Below, piece by piece: positions 11,962 through 23,673 of a stretch of DNA of 64,000 bases (the stretch's first letter is position 1; each line of letters begins with the position of its first letter). A program made the translations under genes and the position numbers. This DNA comes from Guyanagaster necrorhizus. Lineage: Eukaryota > Basidiomycota > Agaricomycetes > Agaricales > Physalacriaceae. Below the pieces are notes generated by a model. That model saw only the letters and a list, made by a program, of their open reading frames with translations, was not told where the DNA came from and ran no database searches. The stretch spans positions 1,409,893-1,473,892 of the forward strand of contig NW_025064889.1 in the NCBI RefSeq assembly GCF_019112545.1. Reading direction: 5' to 3'.

Positions 11962-12018
11962 ATTAGCTCAAAGCTTCTCCTTCCCTTTTCTCATACCCAT
12001 CAGTGCAGAGAAAACCAA

Positions 12019-12402
12019 ATGCTCTCTATCAACTCATCAGACCTGAATTTTGACTATGAGTTCTTCAAACTCCTCACCTCTATCATCAGAATATTGTTAG
12101 GATTATTGGTGATCATCCAGCTGTGCTAAGGACACTATTCCATTACCATCTGGGCCATCAGATATTATAATGAGTTCTAACATATCTGAGACATCCTACA
12201 CAATGTAACCTCTGACCTCTCCCTATATGACATCTCTGAATCCTGATGAACATCCTATCAGCCTCTGGCAGACCCTCTGCCTGAGGCTGAGCCTAGCAGC
12301 TTGCATCAAGGGGATATTCAAGAAGAAGAAAGACACCGATACTCTCTTTGATGATTCAGCAGAGACTACAACACTCATGTCACAGGATTCAGAAACCCAT
12401 GA
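12019..12402 (+). pseudogene. C1 ORF0: small membrane-protein ORF (stops)
   Basis: This is the family C version of a small ORF found after the 5' LTR in B1, B2, C1 and C3. From the ATG it runs 128 codons, with internal stops at 12127 and later. The segment reading L-L-T-S-I-I-R-I-L-L-G-L-L-V-I-I is a strong single transmembrane helix, followed by a basic-aromatic stretch and an acidic, Glu-rich tail. The TM part lies before the gag start, so overlap with gag does not explain its conservation. Function unknown. Confidence 0.65.
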
Positions 12403-12884
12403 GTTCCAGAACTCTCATCTGACCACAAAGACAAGAAGATTCTGAGAGACTTCTTTCAGCAGTCTCTCTTATCTGACCCTTCCTCAGCCTTTCAAACTGG
12501 AGGAGTTGCTGACTGTGCCAGAGATTCCCTTGATTCTGCTCAGCTGGCTGCAAGACCCTAATCTGCAACTCCTCAAGATCAGTCTTACAGTATCACCTCT
12601 TCTGCCCACTGCTTAGTCAGGACCAGTGGTGGACTAGAGAGAGCACCCTTAGACCGGCTCAATGATGAGTGATAAAACTGAGAAGCCTGAGATGAAGTCA
12701 TTCACCAGTACTTCCCTATCTGAAACACCAATATCCCCTTCAATTATGATGAGGCCCTTCAAAAGAAGAGCAGTAATAGAGAACTATATCATAGCCAGTT
12801 TGCAGTGAGCTTGAGGAGTGCTTCCTCGAGCAAGGCAGACAGAGACAAGAAGCCAAAGAGTATGACAGGCAGCATTAGGAAAAG
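12227..12884 (+). pseudogene. C1 gag, N-terminal part
   Basis: Gag of C1 from ATG 12227 (reads M-T-S-L-N-P) to the B1 insertion. The frame is interrupted by stops. The upstream ATG used in B elements (equivalent at 12203) is followed at once by TAA here and in C3, which suggests the second Met is the real start in family C. It continues at 21300. Confidence 0.7.
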
Positions 12885-13411
12885 TGTTACGATTTTTCCT
12901 ATTTTTTCCTATTTTCTTTTCTTTTTTCTCAGAAATGACTCCTATCTTGGCTTAGTCAGGGTGCTTAGGCCAGCACTTAGGACTGTGGAAATGCTTAGCT
13001 CAGCAACCCAATCGGTCACTCTCCTATCAAGCTGCTGTGTGCTGTGAAGAGAGAGACAATACCTCTTTTATCTCCAATTTGCAGTGCAACAACCACAGCA
13101 CAACAGCAAGACAACAGCTTTTGTGGAGAGCCTAGCAACAGCAGGGGAAACAGCTCTATGACAGACAATATCTTTTGTGAACATTTATTTATAGCGCGAT
13201 AACAGAACAGTATATAAGTAAAGTAGCTCTTGCTGTAACACCTCAGCTTCAAGCTAAAGTTTATTCTCTACCATCCTATCTCGAGTGACTTGCAATGTCT
13301 TGATCACACACCTCTGTTAACACATCAGTGAACTCAGTCAGACATACCCAAAGTGCGAGGTACCGAACTGTTTATCACGTGTTAATAGTCACATGGAGTT
13401 TGGGCTTAACA
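12885..13411 (+). repeat. B1 5' LTR
   Basis: 527 bp, starting TGTTACGATTTTTCC and ending TTGGGCTTAACA. TATATAAGT at 13211-13219 is the likely core promoter. Confidence 0.96.
13211..13219 (+). promoter_or_regulatory. TATA box in B1 5' LTR
   Basis: TATATAAGT about 200 bp before the LTR end; the same motif is in the 3' LTR near 21094. Confidence 0.5.
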
Positions 13412-13467
13412 ATTAGCTTGAAGCTTCTTGCTTCTCTTTCTCAGGCCCAACTGTGCTGAGAAACTGA

Positions 13468-13830
13468 ATGCCCCCTGCCTTAAATCCATCTGACCTGAAC
13501 TTTACTCATGAGTTCTTTGAACTCTTGGCTTCTATCATTGGAACCTTGATTGGTTTATTGGTGATCATACAGCTGTGCTGTGGATGCCAATCCATTACTG
13601 CCTGGGCTATTCGACACTACCAAGAATTCCAACATATCCACATAATCCTTCGAAATGTCACATCAGACCTCCCCCTCCATGACATCCCTCCCTCTGTCCA
13701 AAACTCTGTCTGACACCCTGAGAAAACAGAAGACGAACCTAGGGGCTCAACCGAAGAACATTCTAGGGAAGAGAAGGAGCAGCAGCAGCAACACAAATAT
13801 CCCCCAAGACCCCCATCAGCAATTGTCTGA
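13468..13830 (+). pseudogene. B1 ORF0: small membrane-protein ORF (one stop)
   Basis: This has 121 codons, exactly the length in B2, but with a TGA at 13711 where the B2 frame stays open. The predicted transmembrane segment is L-L-A-S-I-I-G-T-L-I-G-L-L-V-I-I, then a Cys-containing, Arg/His-rich stretch and a Glu/Gln/Pro-rich tail. It begins 56 bases after the LTR and overlaps gag (start 13655) in a different frame. The role is unknown; one guess is membrane targeting or a minor particle protein. Confidence 0.65.
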
Positions 13831-16492
13831 GACCTTGGAAACCCTTGGGCTACAGGGTTTTGATGACTCTGACCCGACACTCCTGTCCCCTCCCCCAAGT
13901 GCAGCATCACTGTGTCAAGGACAACCGTCGCCCAGTCTGGAATTGAGCACCAGGCTAGAGACTCCCTGGATGCCATTTGGATGGCTCCAGACACCAGAAA
14001 CGTTGACAAGCATCACTGACATGCCTCATCAACAAGAAGCAGTGGAAGGGGAACAAGGGTCAGTAGTCCCAACCTCTTCTTTGATAACACCAACAGAGAT
14101 GAGGTCCAATACTGGCAAGCAGCGTCAAGAGCGGCCAGCAGACTGGAATGAGGAGGAGCCACATGCCTATCAAGGTGTGGTCCAGTAGTACCAAACCCAA
14201 TATGGCTAACCCCTCAGTCCCTTGCTGACTTCCTCGAAACTCCCGACTTTCCATTCTGGGAACCAATCTCTCTCTCAAGTGAGCCCGACTCTTGGACTGG
14301 GCCAGCTACTGGAGTCGTCTAGGCCGATGACTACTATCATGGGGAGCCAGCATTCTTCGATGATGACTGCCTGTTATCATATAGGACTGACACTATTGCC
14401 GAAACTGATGATATCTCCATCCAGGGAGATGGGATACCATCAGACCAGAGAATAATTAGGGGCAACAATGAACATATTGACCCCACTGGGGATCTCAAAA
14501 GGGTCCTCGATGGGCCAATCACTGCCCTCTTTCTTTGTCCCTGGTTCTATAGAAACTTCCGCTAGTATCGCAGAGCAGTGGTGCTGCCAGCAGAAGGAGA
14601 GAAAGAGGAGCAGCCTGACTGGGAGCCTACTCCTCAACCTGGACCCAATGACGCTGAGTCAAGTGCTCAGCCCCGACCTACATGCCCCAAAAACCTTCGG
14701 CCAGCAAGGCAGTTCTCTCCTCGAGGGGACCACTGATAAGAGGGCCAAAGGGGACAATGAAGCCGAGAAGGAGGACCAAGGCCACTGAGCAGTGGACCCT
14801 ATTCTTGAATGGGGAAGTATTATCAGCATAACTATGCACCGAGAACAGGAGAAGAAACAACAGGAACAAGAGGCATAGGAGGAGGACTTCATTTGGCTAT
14901 ACCAAGAACAGGTAGCCGAATTATAGAGGGATGACCTCTGGCTATAGTCATCTCTGGGACGAAGGTATACAGCTGCTGATCCTGTCGAGCAGGAGGAGAT
15001 TTTACAGTATGCCATGACCGAGTGTGCCATTTTTAATTTCAATTAGCGATATTTACATTATCAGATGATGGTGATGCCACCATATCGACCAAGATTCGGC
15101 AAGTGGGAGGCACCAATGCCATAGATGCCAAGTGTGATGCCACCTAAGTCAGCTAACATGGCATCCTCAATTTGAATGGCAACATCAAGATATTCGCTCA
15201 CCACGTTGGCCATCCATAGCATGGCATCTCAGCTGACCTAATCCTATAGACAGCCAAGGATCTATCACCTCAATCCCTGGACTGGCACAGGAAGCCAGCT
15301 ATTAGGAGGACAGCTGCCACCCAACAAAGCTGAAAGGAGCAGATCGGTTCCAGCTAATAAGAAGAAGGATGACTCCGAAGCAATGGCGCAGGGGTGGACT
15401 ATTCTAGATGGATGGATCGTCCAAAAGAAGGGGCCGCTGACCCTAAGAAGCCTTGTTGCTGATGATGGGTCCCTACATTCCTTTCCAGGGCCCCCGACGG
15501 ATTAAGCTGGTCCTCCTAGAGGGGAGCCCCTGAATCCGATGTTGCCTCTTGATCTGAAGGCACATATATTAAACATCAGACTGACGCTAGAATGGGAGCC
15601 CCTTCCTTTTAAAGAGGCTTCAGATGACATTGACCACTTCCTCATGGACTGCAACTAATATTTCCAGGTCTTTGCCTCATATTTCCTGCATGACATATAC
15701 AAAGTCAACTATGCCACCACCTACTTTAAAGACAAGACCAAAGTATGGTGGGTACTGCTCGCCTCCAACTTCTGGTCGACCATCTGACAACATCACCGGT
15801 ATCCATCCTGGCCAGTACTGAAGCAGATGATCTGTGACAAGTTTATAGATCCTGCTGTACGAGAAGTTTACAGGTTGAAGATGAAGGAGTACAAGATGAG
15901 TGACAAGGCGGCACCAGACTACTTCGATGAGTTGGAACAGCTCAGAAAACTTGCCGGAATCCAGGATGATATAGCCAACTCGGGATGAATGGTCAAGTAC
16001 ATGAAGAGAGGACTGCTGCCTCATTACTTAAAGATGATTTTGGATCTCAGCCACAGTGTCCCTGTTGGCTATGATGATTGGAAGGCCTGAATTATCCTAA
16101 TGTAGCAGGAACAACAATGACAGAAGGCAGAAGCAGTGAACCTGTCAGAGCAGCACAGGTATCAGGGACAGGGCTCAAAGCCCTCCACCTTCCACACGAT
16201 CATGTCCACCAGGCCTGGTGGCCCAGCCCCAACTTCCCAGAATGATAGAAAGTAAACTGGTAAGGGTCCAAGTACCAGAACAGGCAAGCAGATCGACATG
16301 GACCACCTCAAGAAGGAGGGGAAGTGCTTCAATTGTAGCCAGCTGAGCCACATAGCACGAAACTGCCCAGAGAAGAAGAATAAATGCATGCGGGAGGAGA
16401 TTAGAGCACAGATTGCTGAATTAGCAAAGGAAGAACAGGATCTCAGAGATGAAGATAAACCCAAGGAGGTAAAAGACAGGGCTGAGCAGTGA
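13655..16492 (+). pseudogene. B1 gag (946 codons, stops)
   Basis: The same long Gag as in B2, in one frame from ATG 13655 to TGA 16490. A Ser/Pro/Thr-rich N-terminal region leads into a Glu-rich middle part, the capsid core (about 15600-16090, with the F-D-E-L-E-Q-L...A-G-I motif), and a zinc knuckle C-F-N-C-S-Q-L-S-H-I-A-R-N-C near 16327-16368. About a dozen in-frame stops are present, for example TAG at 14186 where B2 has TGG. Ty3/gypsy Gag proteins are usually 300-400 residues, so this one has a long N-terminal extension of unknown role. Confidence 0.85.
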
Positions 16493-19400
16493 GCGATTCC
16501 GCTGACTTGGCCAAGGGACTGATTAATAGGTCACAGACTGCTGGACAGACTGACATTTCATCTTCTTTAGTATTACCCCCTATGTCTAAATTATGTGTGC
16601 ATTCGAATATACCCGACCCTATTACTCAGAACTCAGAATCACCTAAGGAACTGACTTCGACAACTCAAGCACTAACAAAGGGCTGAAGAGGGGCAGAGAG
16701 CCCCAAAGGTATGTCACCATTAAAGATTTCTCATTCTAAAAAAATAAAACAGACTCAACTGCCTTCAGGCCAAACAGGGGAAGAGAATCCCACAGATTAG
16801 CTGAAACCATTTGACACCGAATGGACTTGGCAGGCCATTAGAGAGGCTAAAAATGAAGCAGCGGCAAAAGCTGTGCTCAAGAATTAGGTCCATAAAACCT
16901 GAGTCAAGGAGGTGATCGACAATATGATCATAGGGATGCAAGCTGGGGAATGATGTTGGGCTTTGGAATAGCTTGATAAATTACAGGGACCACAGAAGTT
17001 CATTCGACAAGCCAACTCTACAGGAAAGGACTTATTGACCAAAGCACAGATCGAGACGTTAACATCCCGATCGACTCATGCAGTCACTGCCCTGATCAAC
17101 AGCAGCTGCACAGGGAGTAGCATTAACTGAGCTTTCATCAACAAGCATCAATTGCCCACACAGGCAACAGCGGCACCAATCCCCATTTATAATGCAGATG
17201 GGATAAAAAACCAAGCTGAATCAATCACCAAATACATGGAGCTTAGGCTCACTATCGGCAATCATTTGGAATGAATCAATTTGGCAGTAACCGACCTAGG
17301 AACAAAAGAAATATTCCTTGGACATGACTGGCTGATCAGACATAATCTGCTGATCAATTGGAAAACTGGACGAATCATCTTCGCTCAATGTCACTGCTGG
17401 AAAATCCCATTCGAACTACTAGATGAAGACCCTGAAGACCGATGGGATGAAGAAATGGAAGACAGTGAGACCATTCTCACTGTCAACCTACAAAGGGCCA
17501 TCAACATGAGGGTGGTACACCATGCTAATAACCTAGCAGCAAAAGCTAATGCTGAAAAAGGGGAGAGGACATTCGAAGAAATGGTACCTGAATGAGCACA
17601 CGACTATCAGGATTTATTCAAAAAAGAAAGTTTCGATGAACTACCCGATGCAAAACCCTGGGACTATGCTATCGAATTAATTCCTAATGCTAATGCCAAT
17701 CTGGATTGCAAATGCTATCCACTGGGCAACAATGAACAACAAGAACTAGACAAGTTTCTCGAAGAAAACTTGTCCAGCAGAAGGATCTGACCATCGAAAT
17801 CACTGATGGCATCACCCTTCTTTTTCATCAAAAAGAAGAATGGGAAACTCTGACCAGTACAAGATTATCGGAAGTTTAATGAAATAATGATCAAGAACTG
17901 ATACCCACTTTTTTTGATCTCAGAGTTAATGGACAAACTCTGAGGCACAAAGTATTACACCAAACTGGATGTTCGGTGGGGATACAACAACGTGCATATC
18001 AAGGAAGGCGATGAGTGGAAGGCCGCTTTTCAAACCAACCAAGGTTTGTTTGAACCAACAGTTATGTTCTTCGGACTCACCAACTCACTGGCCACCTTCC
18101 AATGGATGATGAACGACATCTTCAAAGATCTTATTGCCACAGGGAAGGTCACAATCTATTTGGACGACATACTTATTATGTCTAAAACCAGGGAGGAACA
18201 TCAAAGGATAGTACGACAAGTGCTATCTTTGATGTGTAAACATCGACTCTTCCTCAAGGCTGAAAAGTGTGAATTTGAGGTGTTGGAAACAGAATACCTC
18301 AGAGTCATTATCAGCAAAGGAAGCATCAGAATGGACCTGATCAAGGTCGCAGGAGTAACTGAATGGCCGGAACTGATGAAGAAGAAGGAACTACAATCAT
18401 TTCTTGGATTCACCAACTTCTACTGACATTTTATCTGAGATTATAGCAAGATAGTCCAACCTATGAGGCAACTCACTGGAAATTCCCCATGGACTTGGGG
18501 AATTTCCCAACAGGCAGTGTTTGATGACCTTAAATGCTGACTAGCTGAAGACATCATCCTCACAGTTCCTAGCCAGGATGGAAGGTTCCAAGTGGAAGCT
18601 GACTCCAGCGAAGGTGCAATTAAAGCCATACTTTCACAGGAACAGGACAACAAATGGCGACCAGTCACCTTTATGTCAAAGGCACTCACTGTAATGGAGC
18701 ACAACTACAAAATCTATGACAAGGAACTCCTTGCTATAATGCTGGTCCTCACTGAATGGTGGCATTACCTCATTGGAGCCAATCACATATTCGAGATCTA
18801 GACAGATCATCAGAATCTCTGATATTTCCGACAACCCCAAAAGTTAAACCACAGACAAGCCAGATGGGTCACCGAACTATTGCAGTATGAATATACACTC
18901 TATCATAAAGCTGGAGTGGCAAACAAGAAAGCCGACTTCCTCAGCCACCAGGCGGATCATAACCAAGGAGGAGACAACAATAAAGAGGTTATATTGCTGC
19001 AGCCTAAGCACTTCTAGGTAATGATTATGCCGACAGAAGAAGAGATGCATGAATGCATCAAAAGTGCCATGTGAGACCCCCATAAGTGGGATCAAAGAAT
19101 TGCCCTATCACTCAACCACGAACGCGGTCTAAAGAAAGAAGAGGGATTGATTCACTATGATGAGCAAATCTATATTCCAAGAGATCAAAAACTTCGAGGT
19201 GATATCATTGCCACCTGCCATGACCACACAACTGCTGGACATCCCGAGATCGCAAAGACCAAAGAGTTAGTCTTAAGGGAATACTGGTGGCCAAAAATGG
19301 ACTATGATATCACTCAATATGTCAAGGCCTGCAAGATTTGCCAGCGAGGCAAAACTTTAACACAATCAAGAGCAGCTCCACTACATCCAAATGAGGTCCC

Positions 19401-20730
19401 TTCATCACCATAGACCCACATTTTGGTGGATATGATAACCAGACTTCCCAAAAGTGATGGCTATGATGCCATCATCATTATAGTTGATGGCTTCTCGAAG
19501 GTGATCATTCTGATTGCCTGCTTGACAGAATTAACATCTTAAGGATGGGCAAAGATACTATGGGACAAAGTTTATGCAAAGTACGGTATGCCTCAGGTAG
19601 TAATTTCAGATAGAGGACCACAATTCGTCTCCAAATTCTTGAACGACTTATATCGACTTCTCAATATCAAACGAAATGCTTCGACAGCATATCACCTACA
19701 AACTGATGGCCAAACAGAACGGGCCAACCAAGAAATTGAAAAGTACCTAAGACTTTTCATCAGCTATCGACAGGATGACTGGATGGAATGGCTAGCATTG
19801 GCAGCATTCCAACACAACAACAGAATTCACTCTGCAATGGGTAAAACACCATTCTTTGTGAACTACAGACAAAACCCACCAGTTGCACAAGTGGGACGGC
19901 AGCACACTACAACACCTGCATCAGCAGACTTCACAACAACAATGACAAAAATCCATAAGGACACCAAGAATGCTCTTGAGAAGGCTGCATTAACAATGAA
20001 GAAAAACTATGACAAATACCGATGTTTGTCCCATGAATATTCAGTCAATGATAAAGTTTGGCTGGATACAACAAATCTCCATCTCCCCAGGCCAAAACAG
20101 AAACTAGCAGACAAAAGAACAGGACCATTCAAAGTCCTCTCTAAAATCAGCAAATCCGCATACAAGTTGCAATTACCGGCAACTTGGAAAGTTCATGGTG
20201 TTTTCAACGAAACATTGTTAACACTATATATCGCTCCTGCCTTTCCCAATCAAGAACATCCACCTCTGCTGCCAGCAGAACTCATCAATGATGAAGAACA
20301 CTATGAAATTGATGAGGTTCTAAACCATAAAACCCAAAAGGTTAAAGCACACGGTGGAGGCATGAAAACAACTGTTGACTATCTAGTCAGCTGGAAAGGC
20401 TATGGACTAGAATCAAACCAATGGGTCAACAAAAAATATATGAATGCAGATAATGCCATATGAGACTACAAACACAGAATCAATACATTGAATGCGGAGG
20501 GGGTCATGTTTAACATTATATCATGAACAACATCCTATGACAGGTCAAAGTCAGCAATCACAGAAAATGCTGTGGTGACAAGAGAAAGAGAGATGATATC
20601 TAGTCAGATATACATCAACCAACCTGCAGACAGCAGAGGACATGTACAAGAGGATGATGAAGATGGCAGTTCAATGGACGAGCTACAAATGGTGGAGCTG
20701 CCTCCTTCTGGCAAGCCACACTTACTCTAA
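16489..20730 (+). pseudogene. B1 pol: protease, RT, RNase H, integrase, chromodomain
   Basis: Single frame, -1 relative to gag, of about 1,414 codons. Protease reads I-N-S-S-C-T-G-S-S near 17095 (expected I-D-S-G-C-T-G-S-S), so its catalytic Asp is lost. RT has an intact Y-L-D-D at 18157-18168. RNase H follows with E-A-D-S-S near 18594. Integrase has the H-x3-H...C-x2-C zinc site near 19225-19340, then V-I-S-D-R-G-P-Q-F and D-G-Q-T-E-R-A-N near 19605-19730, so the last two catalytic acidic residues are present. The C-terminus has a chromodomain near 20300-20470 (Y-L-V-S-W-K-G-Y-G core), known to guide chromoviruses to chromatin. In-frame stops inactivate it. No ATG starts the frame, so it was probably expressed by -1 shifting from gag. 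Confidence 0.92.
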
Positions 20731-20734
20731 CTTA

Positions 20735-20767
20735 ACCATCAGGACGATGGTCTTAAGGAGGGGGTAA
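20735..20767 (+). promoter_or_regulatory. B1 hairpin and polypurine tract
   Basis: ACCATC (20735-20740) pairs with GATGGT (20746-20751), immediately followed by CTTAAGGAGGGGGTAA, the plus-strand primer of reverse transcription, then the 3' LTR. The same hairpin-tract arrangement is in B2 and C1. Confidence 0.6.
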
Positions 20768-21294
20768 TGTTACGATTTTTCCTATTTTTTCCTATTTTCT
20801 TTTCTTTTTTCTTGGAAATGACCCCTATCTTGGCTTAGTCAGAGTGCTTAGGCCAGCACTTAGGACCGTGGAAATGCTTAGCTCAGCAACCCAATTGGTC
20901 ACTCTTCTATCAAGCTGCTGTGTGCTGTGAAGAGAGAGACAATACCTCTTTTATCTCCAATTTGCAGTGCAACAATCACAGCACAACAGCAAGACAACAG
21001 CTTTTGTGGAGAGCCTGGCAACAGCAGGGGAAACAGCTCTACAACAGACAATATCTTTTGTGAACATTTATTTATAGCATGATAACAGAACAGTATATAA
21101 GTAGAGTAGCTCTTGCTGTAACACCCCAGCTTCAAGCTAAAGTTTATTCTCTACCATCCTATCTTGAGTGACTTGCAATGCCTTGATCACACACCTCTGT
21201 TAACACATCAGTGAACTCAGTCAGACATACCCAAAGTGCGAGATACTGAACTGTTTATCATGTGTTAATAGTCACATGGAGTTTGAGCTTAACA
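20768..21294 (+). repeat. B1 3' LTR
   Basis: 527 bp, full-length match to the 5' copy; ends TTGAGCTTAACA and is followed by the AAAAG duplication and C1 gag. Confidence 0.96.
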
Positions 21295-21299
21295 AAAAG

Positions 21300-23673
21300 C
21301 AGTGAGAAATTGAGAGGGCCTGACTGGAAAGGGCCAATATCTCAAACTGATATAGGCTCTGCCCTAAGGAAATATCAGTTCTGGCACCAGTCTGGGCTGA
21401 CCTCTCCCTCTCAACCTCAGTCTTCAGGAAACCAAGTACAGGATCCAGTAGGTAGAGTAAAAACTGCAGGAGAAATGAAACCCTCACAGCAGGAGAAACA
21501 ATCCCAGGAACCTCTCCATACTCTCCAACTCTGCAGTACCCCTCTCTCTGATGAACCTTCAGTGCTGACACTATGTTTGGTGATAATGAGTCTGTTCTCA
21601 GATACTATGAGCTATGAGTCTCTGGGACTGCTCACATCTCTGCTCACACTCTCTGAGAATTCCTTGGAAGCAGGGTGGTCAGACAATTACTCGATGATGG
21701 GTATAGGCAAAATGTTCAGCTCTATCGTGAGTGAGTGGAGGTAGCAAGAGCAATAGGGAGAAATCGGTGTGATGATTATATCAGAAGTCAGCTGACTTTC
21801 ATCTACCTTGATATCTCTGAGGTCCCAGGCCCAACTGCTGGCCTCAGCATCCAGCTAGGACAGCAGAATGACAGCCTGACCACTAGAGGATGAGAAGAGT
21901 TTCTACAACTCACCCACTGCTTTCCCCCTTGAGGAAGGGGAGGGCAACAAGGATGCAGAGGAAGAAGAAACTGAGAGCAGTGACCTGCCACATGCTGAGG
22001 GGAAACTCTTGTACCTAATGCAAGAAGACACAGATAACAAAGAATTAGAAAGAGTGATATAAGAAGCAAGGATGCAGGAGTACCAAGAGCTCTATCTGTG
22101 GGGAGTGAACTTTTTATGGCACAATGCTACATAGGTAACATCACCACTTGGATAATTATATTTACATTTCACCACTAATGAAAAGACAGAAATTCTGAGA
22201 CATGCAGCCACTGACTATGCCTTGGTACAGTACAATAAAAGGCATTCTGAAGATCTGGTCCAGAGGCCACCAGCATACAAAAATCTGGCAACAATACAAT
22301 CCATGCCATAGTCCCTATCAGTCACATCAAAATGAGCTGTATACATGGCCTCATCCATCTGCAGCACATTTTCATACTCTATCACTTCATTCTGAATAAT
22401 GGCAACTCAGCTGATGAGATCCTGACCTCAGCTGCAACAGCCACTGACCTCCTACTGTAACCCATAGACTGGCAAAGGAAGCTGAGTTTTAGGAGCATAG
22501 CCCTCCCCAGACAAAGCAACTGAGAATGACACTGGCAAGGAACCAGTATGAGATGACCTCAAGGTCATACAACTCAGATTTACTATCCATGACAGAGTAA
22601 TTGTCTGAAAAGAAGAACCATAAGAGAGTCCAGTCACCGATAACAACTCACTCCATTCATTCCTTGGACCATCACAGGAATGGCATCACCTGCTCTTCTC
22701 TGAATGGCCCAATCTGATGAATGCCTTACCCAATGATGCAGCAGTCCTGCAATGTCACTCTGATCTCCTTTGAAAACCATGATCATTCAAAAAAGCCTCT
22801 GATAACATTGACTGCTTTCTGGTCAACTGTAAACAGTACTTCAAGATATACATTGGGTATCTCAGAACAGATATAAACAAGATTGTGTTTGCCACCTTTT
22901 ATTTAGAAGAGAAGGCAAAAATATAGTGGATCCTGATCTCTCCAAACTTCCAATCATCAACTCGAGAGTATTATCAATACTCTTCCTGGCTGGTGTTTAA
23001 ACAAATGCTGCATGACAAATTCATTGATTCCATGATACAAGAAGTATATAAACAAAAGATCAAAGAATACAAAATGGGAGACAAAGCCATGATAGATTAC
23101 TTTGATGAGCTTGAATGCCTTGCTAAGCTTGCTGGAATCCAGAGTGATGTAGATAATCAGGGGCAAATGGTCAAGGCTCTCAAGCAAGGGATCCTCTTCT
23201 CCTACATTATGATGATCTCAGCAATTGGTGTTCATACCCTTATGCTGGTCAGCTACAATGAGTGGAAAGAACACATTATTGAAATGTACAAGGAGTGGCA
23301 AAGGCAGAAAGTGGAATCATCGATATTACAGGATTATCTAAAGAAGTTGACCCTGCCAACTCTGAACAAACCATCAGGGACAACTGCCAGAAAACCACAG
23401 GGATTCTCTATAGCCTCACCATCATACAGTGTGCAGAAAATGAGCACCAGAACAATATACACAGGAACAGAGAAGCTAATAGACATTGATTGGATGAAGA
23501 AGGAAGGAAAGTGTTTCAACTGTAGGCAAAAAAGCCACATGGCCAAGGATTGCCTAAAGAAGAAGCACACCAGGGAGGATATTCAGACACAAATTGCTAA
23601 GTTACAAAAAGAAGACGAGGAACTCAGATCTGAGACAAAGGTGGAGGAAGTAAAAGGGGAGGCCAGTCAGTGA
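21300..23673 (+). pseudogene. C1 gag, C-terminal part
   Basis: Resumes C1 Gag after B1; the junction sequence aligns with C3 gag near 53095-53140. The capsid core lies about 22800-23290 (M-F-K-Q-M-L-H-D-K-F...F-D-E-L-E-C-L). The zinc knuckle is C-F-N-C-R-Q-K-S-H-M-A-K-D-C near 23514-23555, with the family's Gly replaced by Ser. The last 226 codons are open to the TGA at 23671. Confidence 0.85.

Larger units (their letters stand above)
12885..21294 (+). mobile_element. Ty3/gypsy element B1, complete with both LTRs
   Basis: 8,410 bp with two 527-bp LTRs and target duplication AAAAG (12880-12884 and 21295-21299), inserted in C1 gag. Order: LTR, ORF0, gag, pol (protease, RT, RNase H, integrase, chromodomain), hairpin, polypurine tract, LTR. 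The LTRs differ at 21 of 527 positions by hand count (96% identity), all transitions. It is about 80-90% similar to B2 by eye and retains some CpG. Confidence 0.96.
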
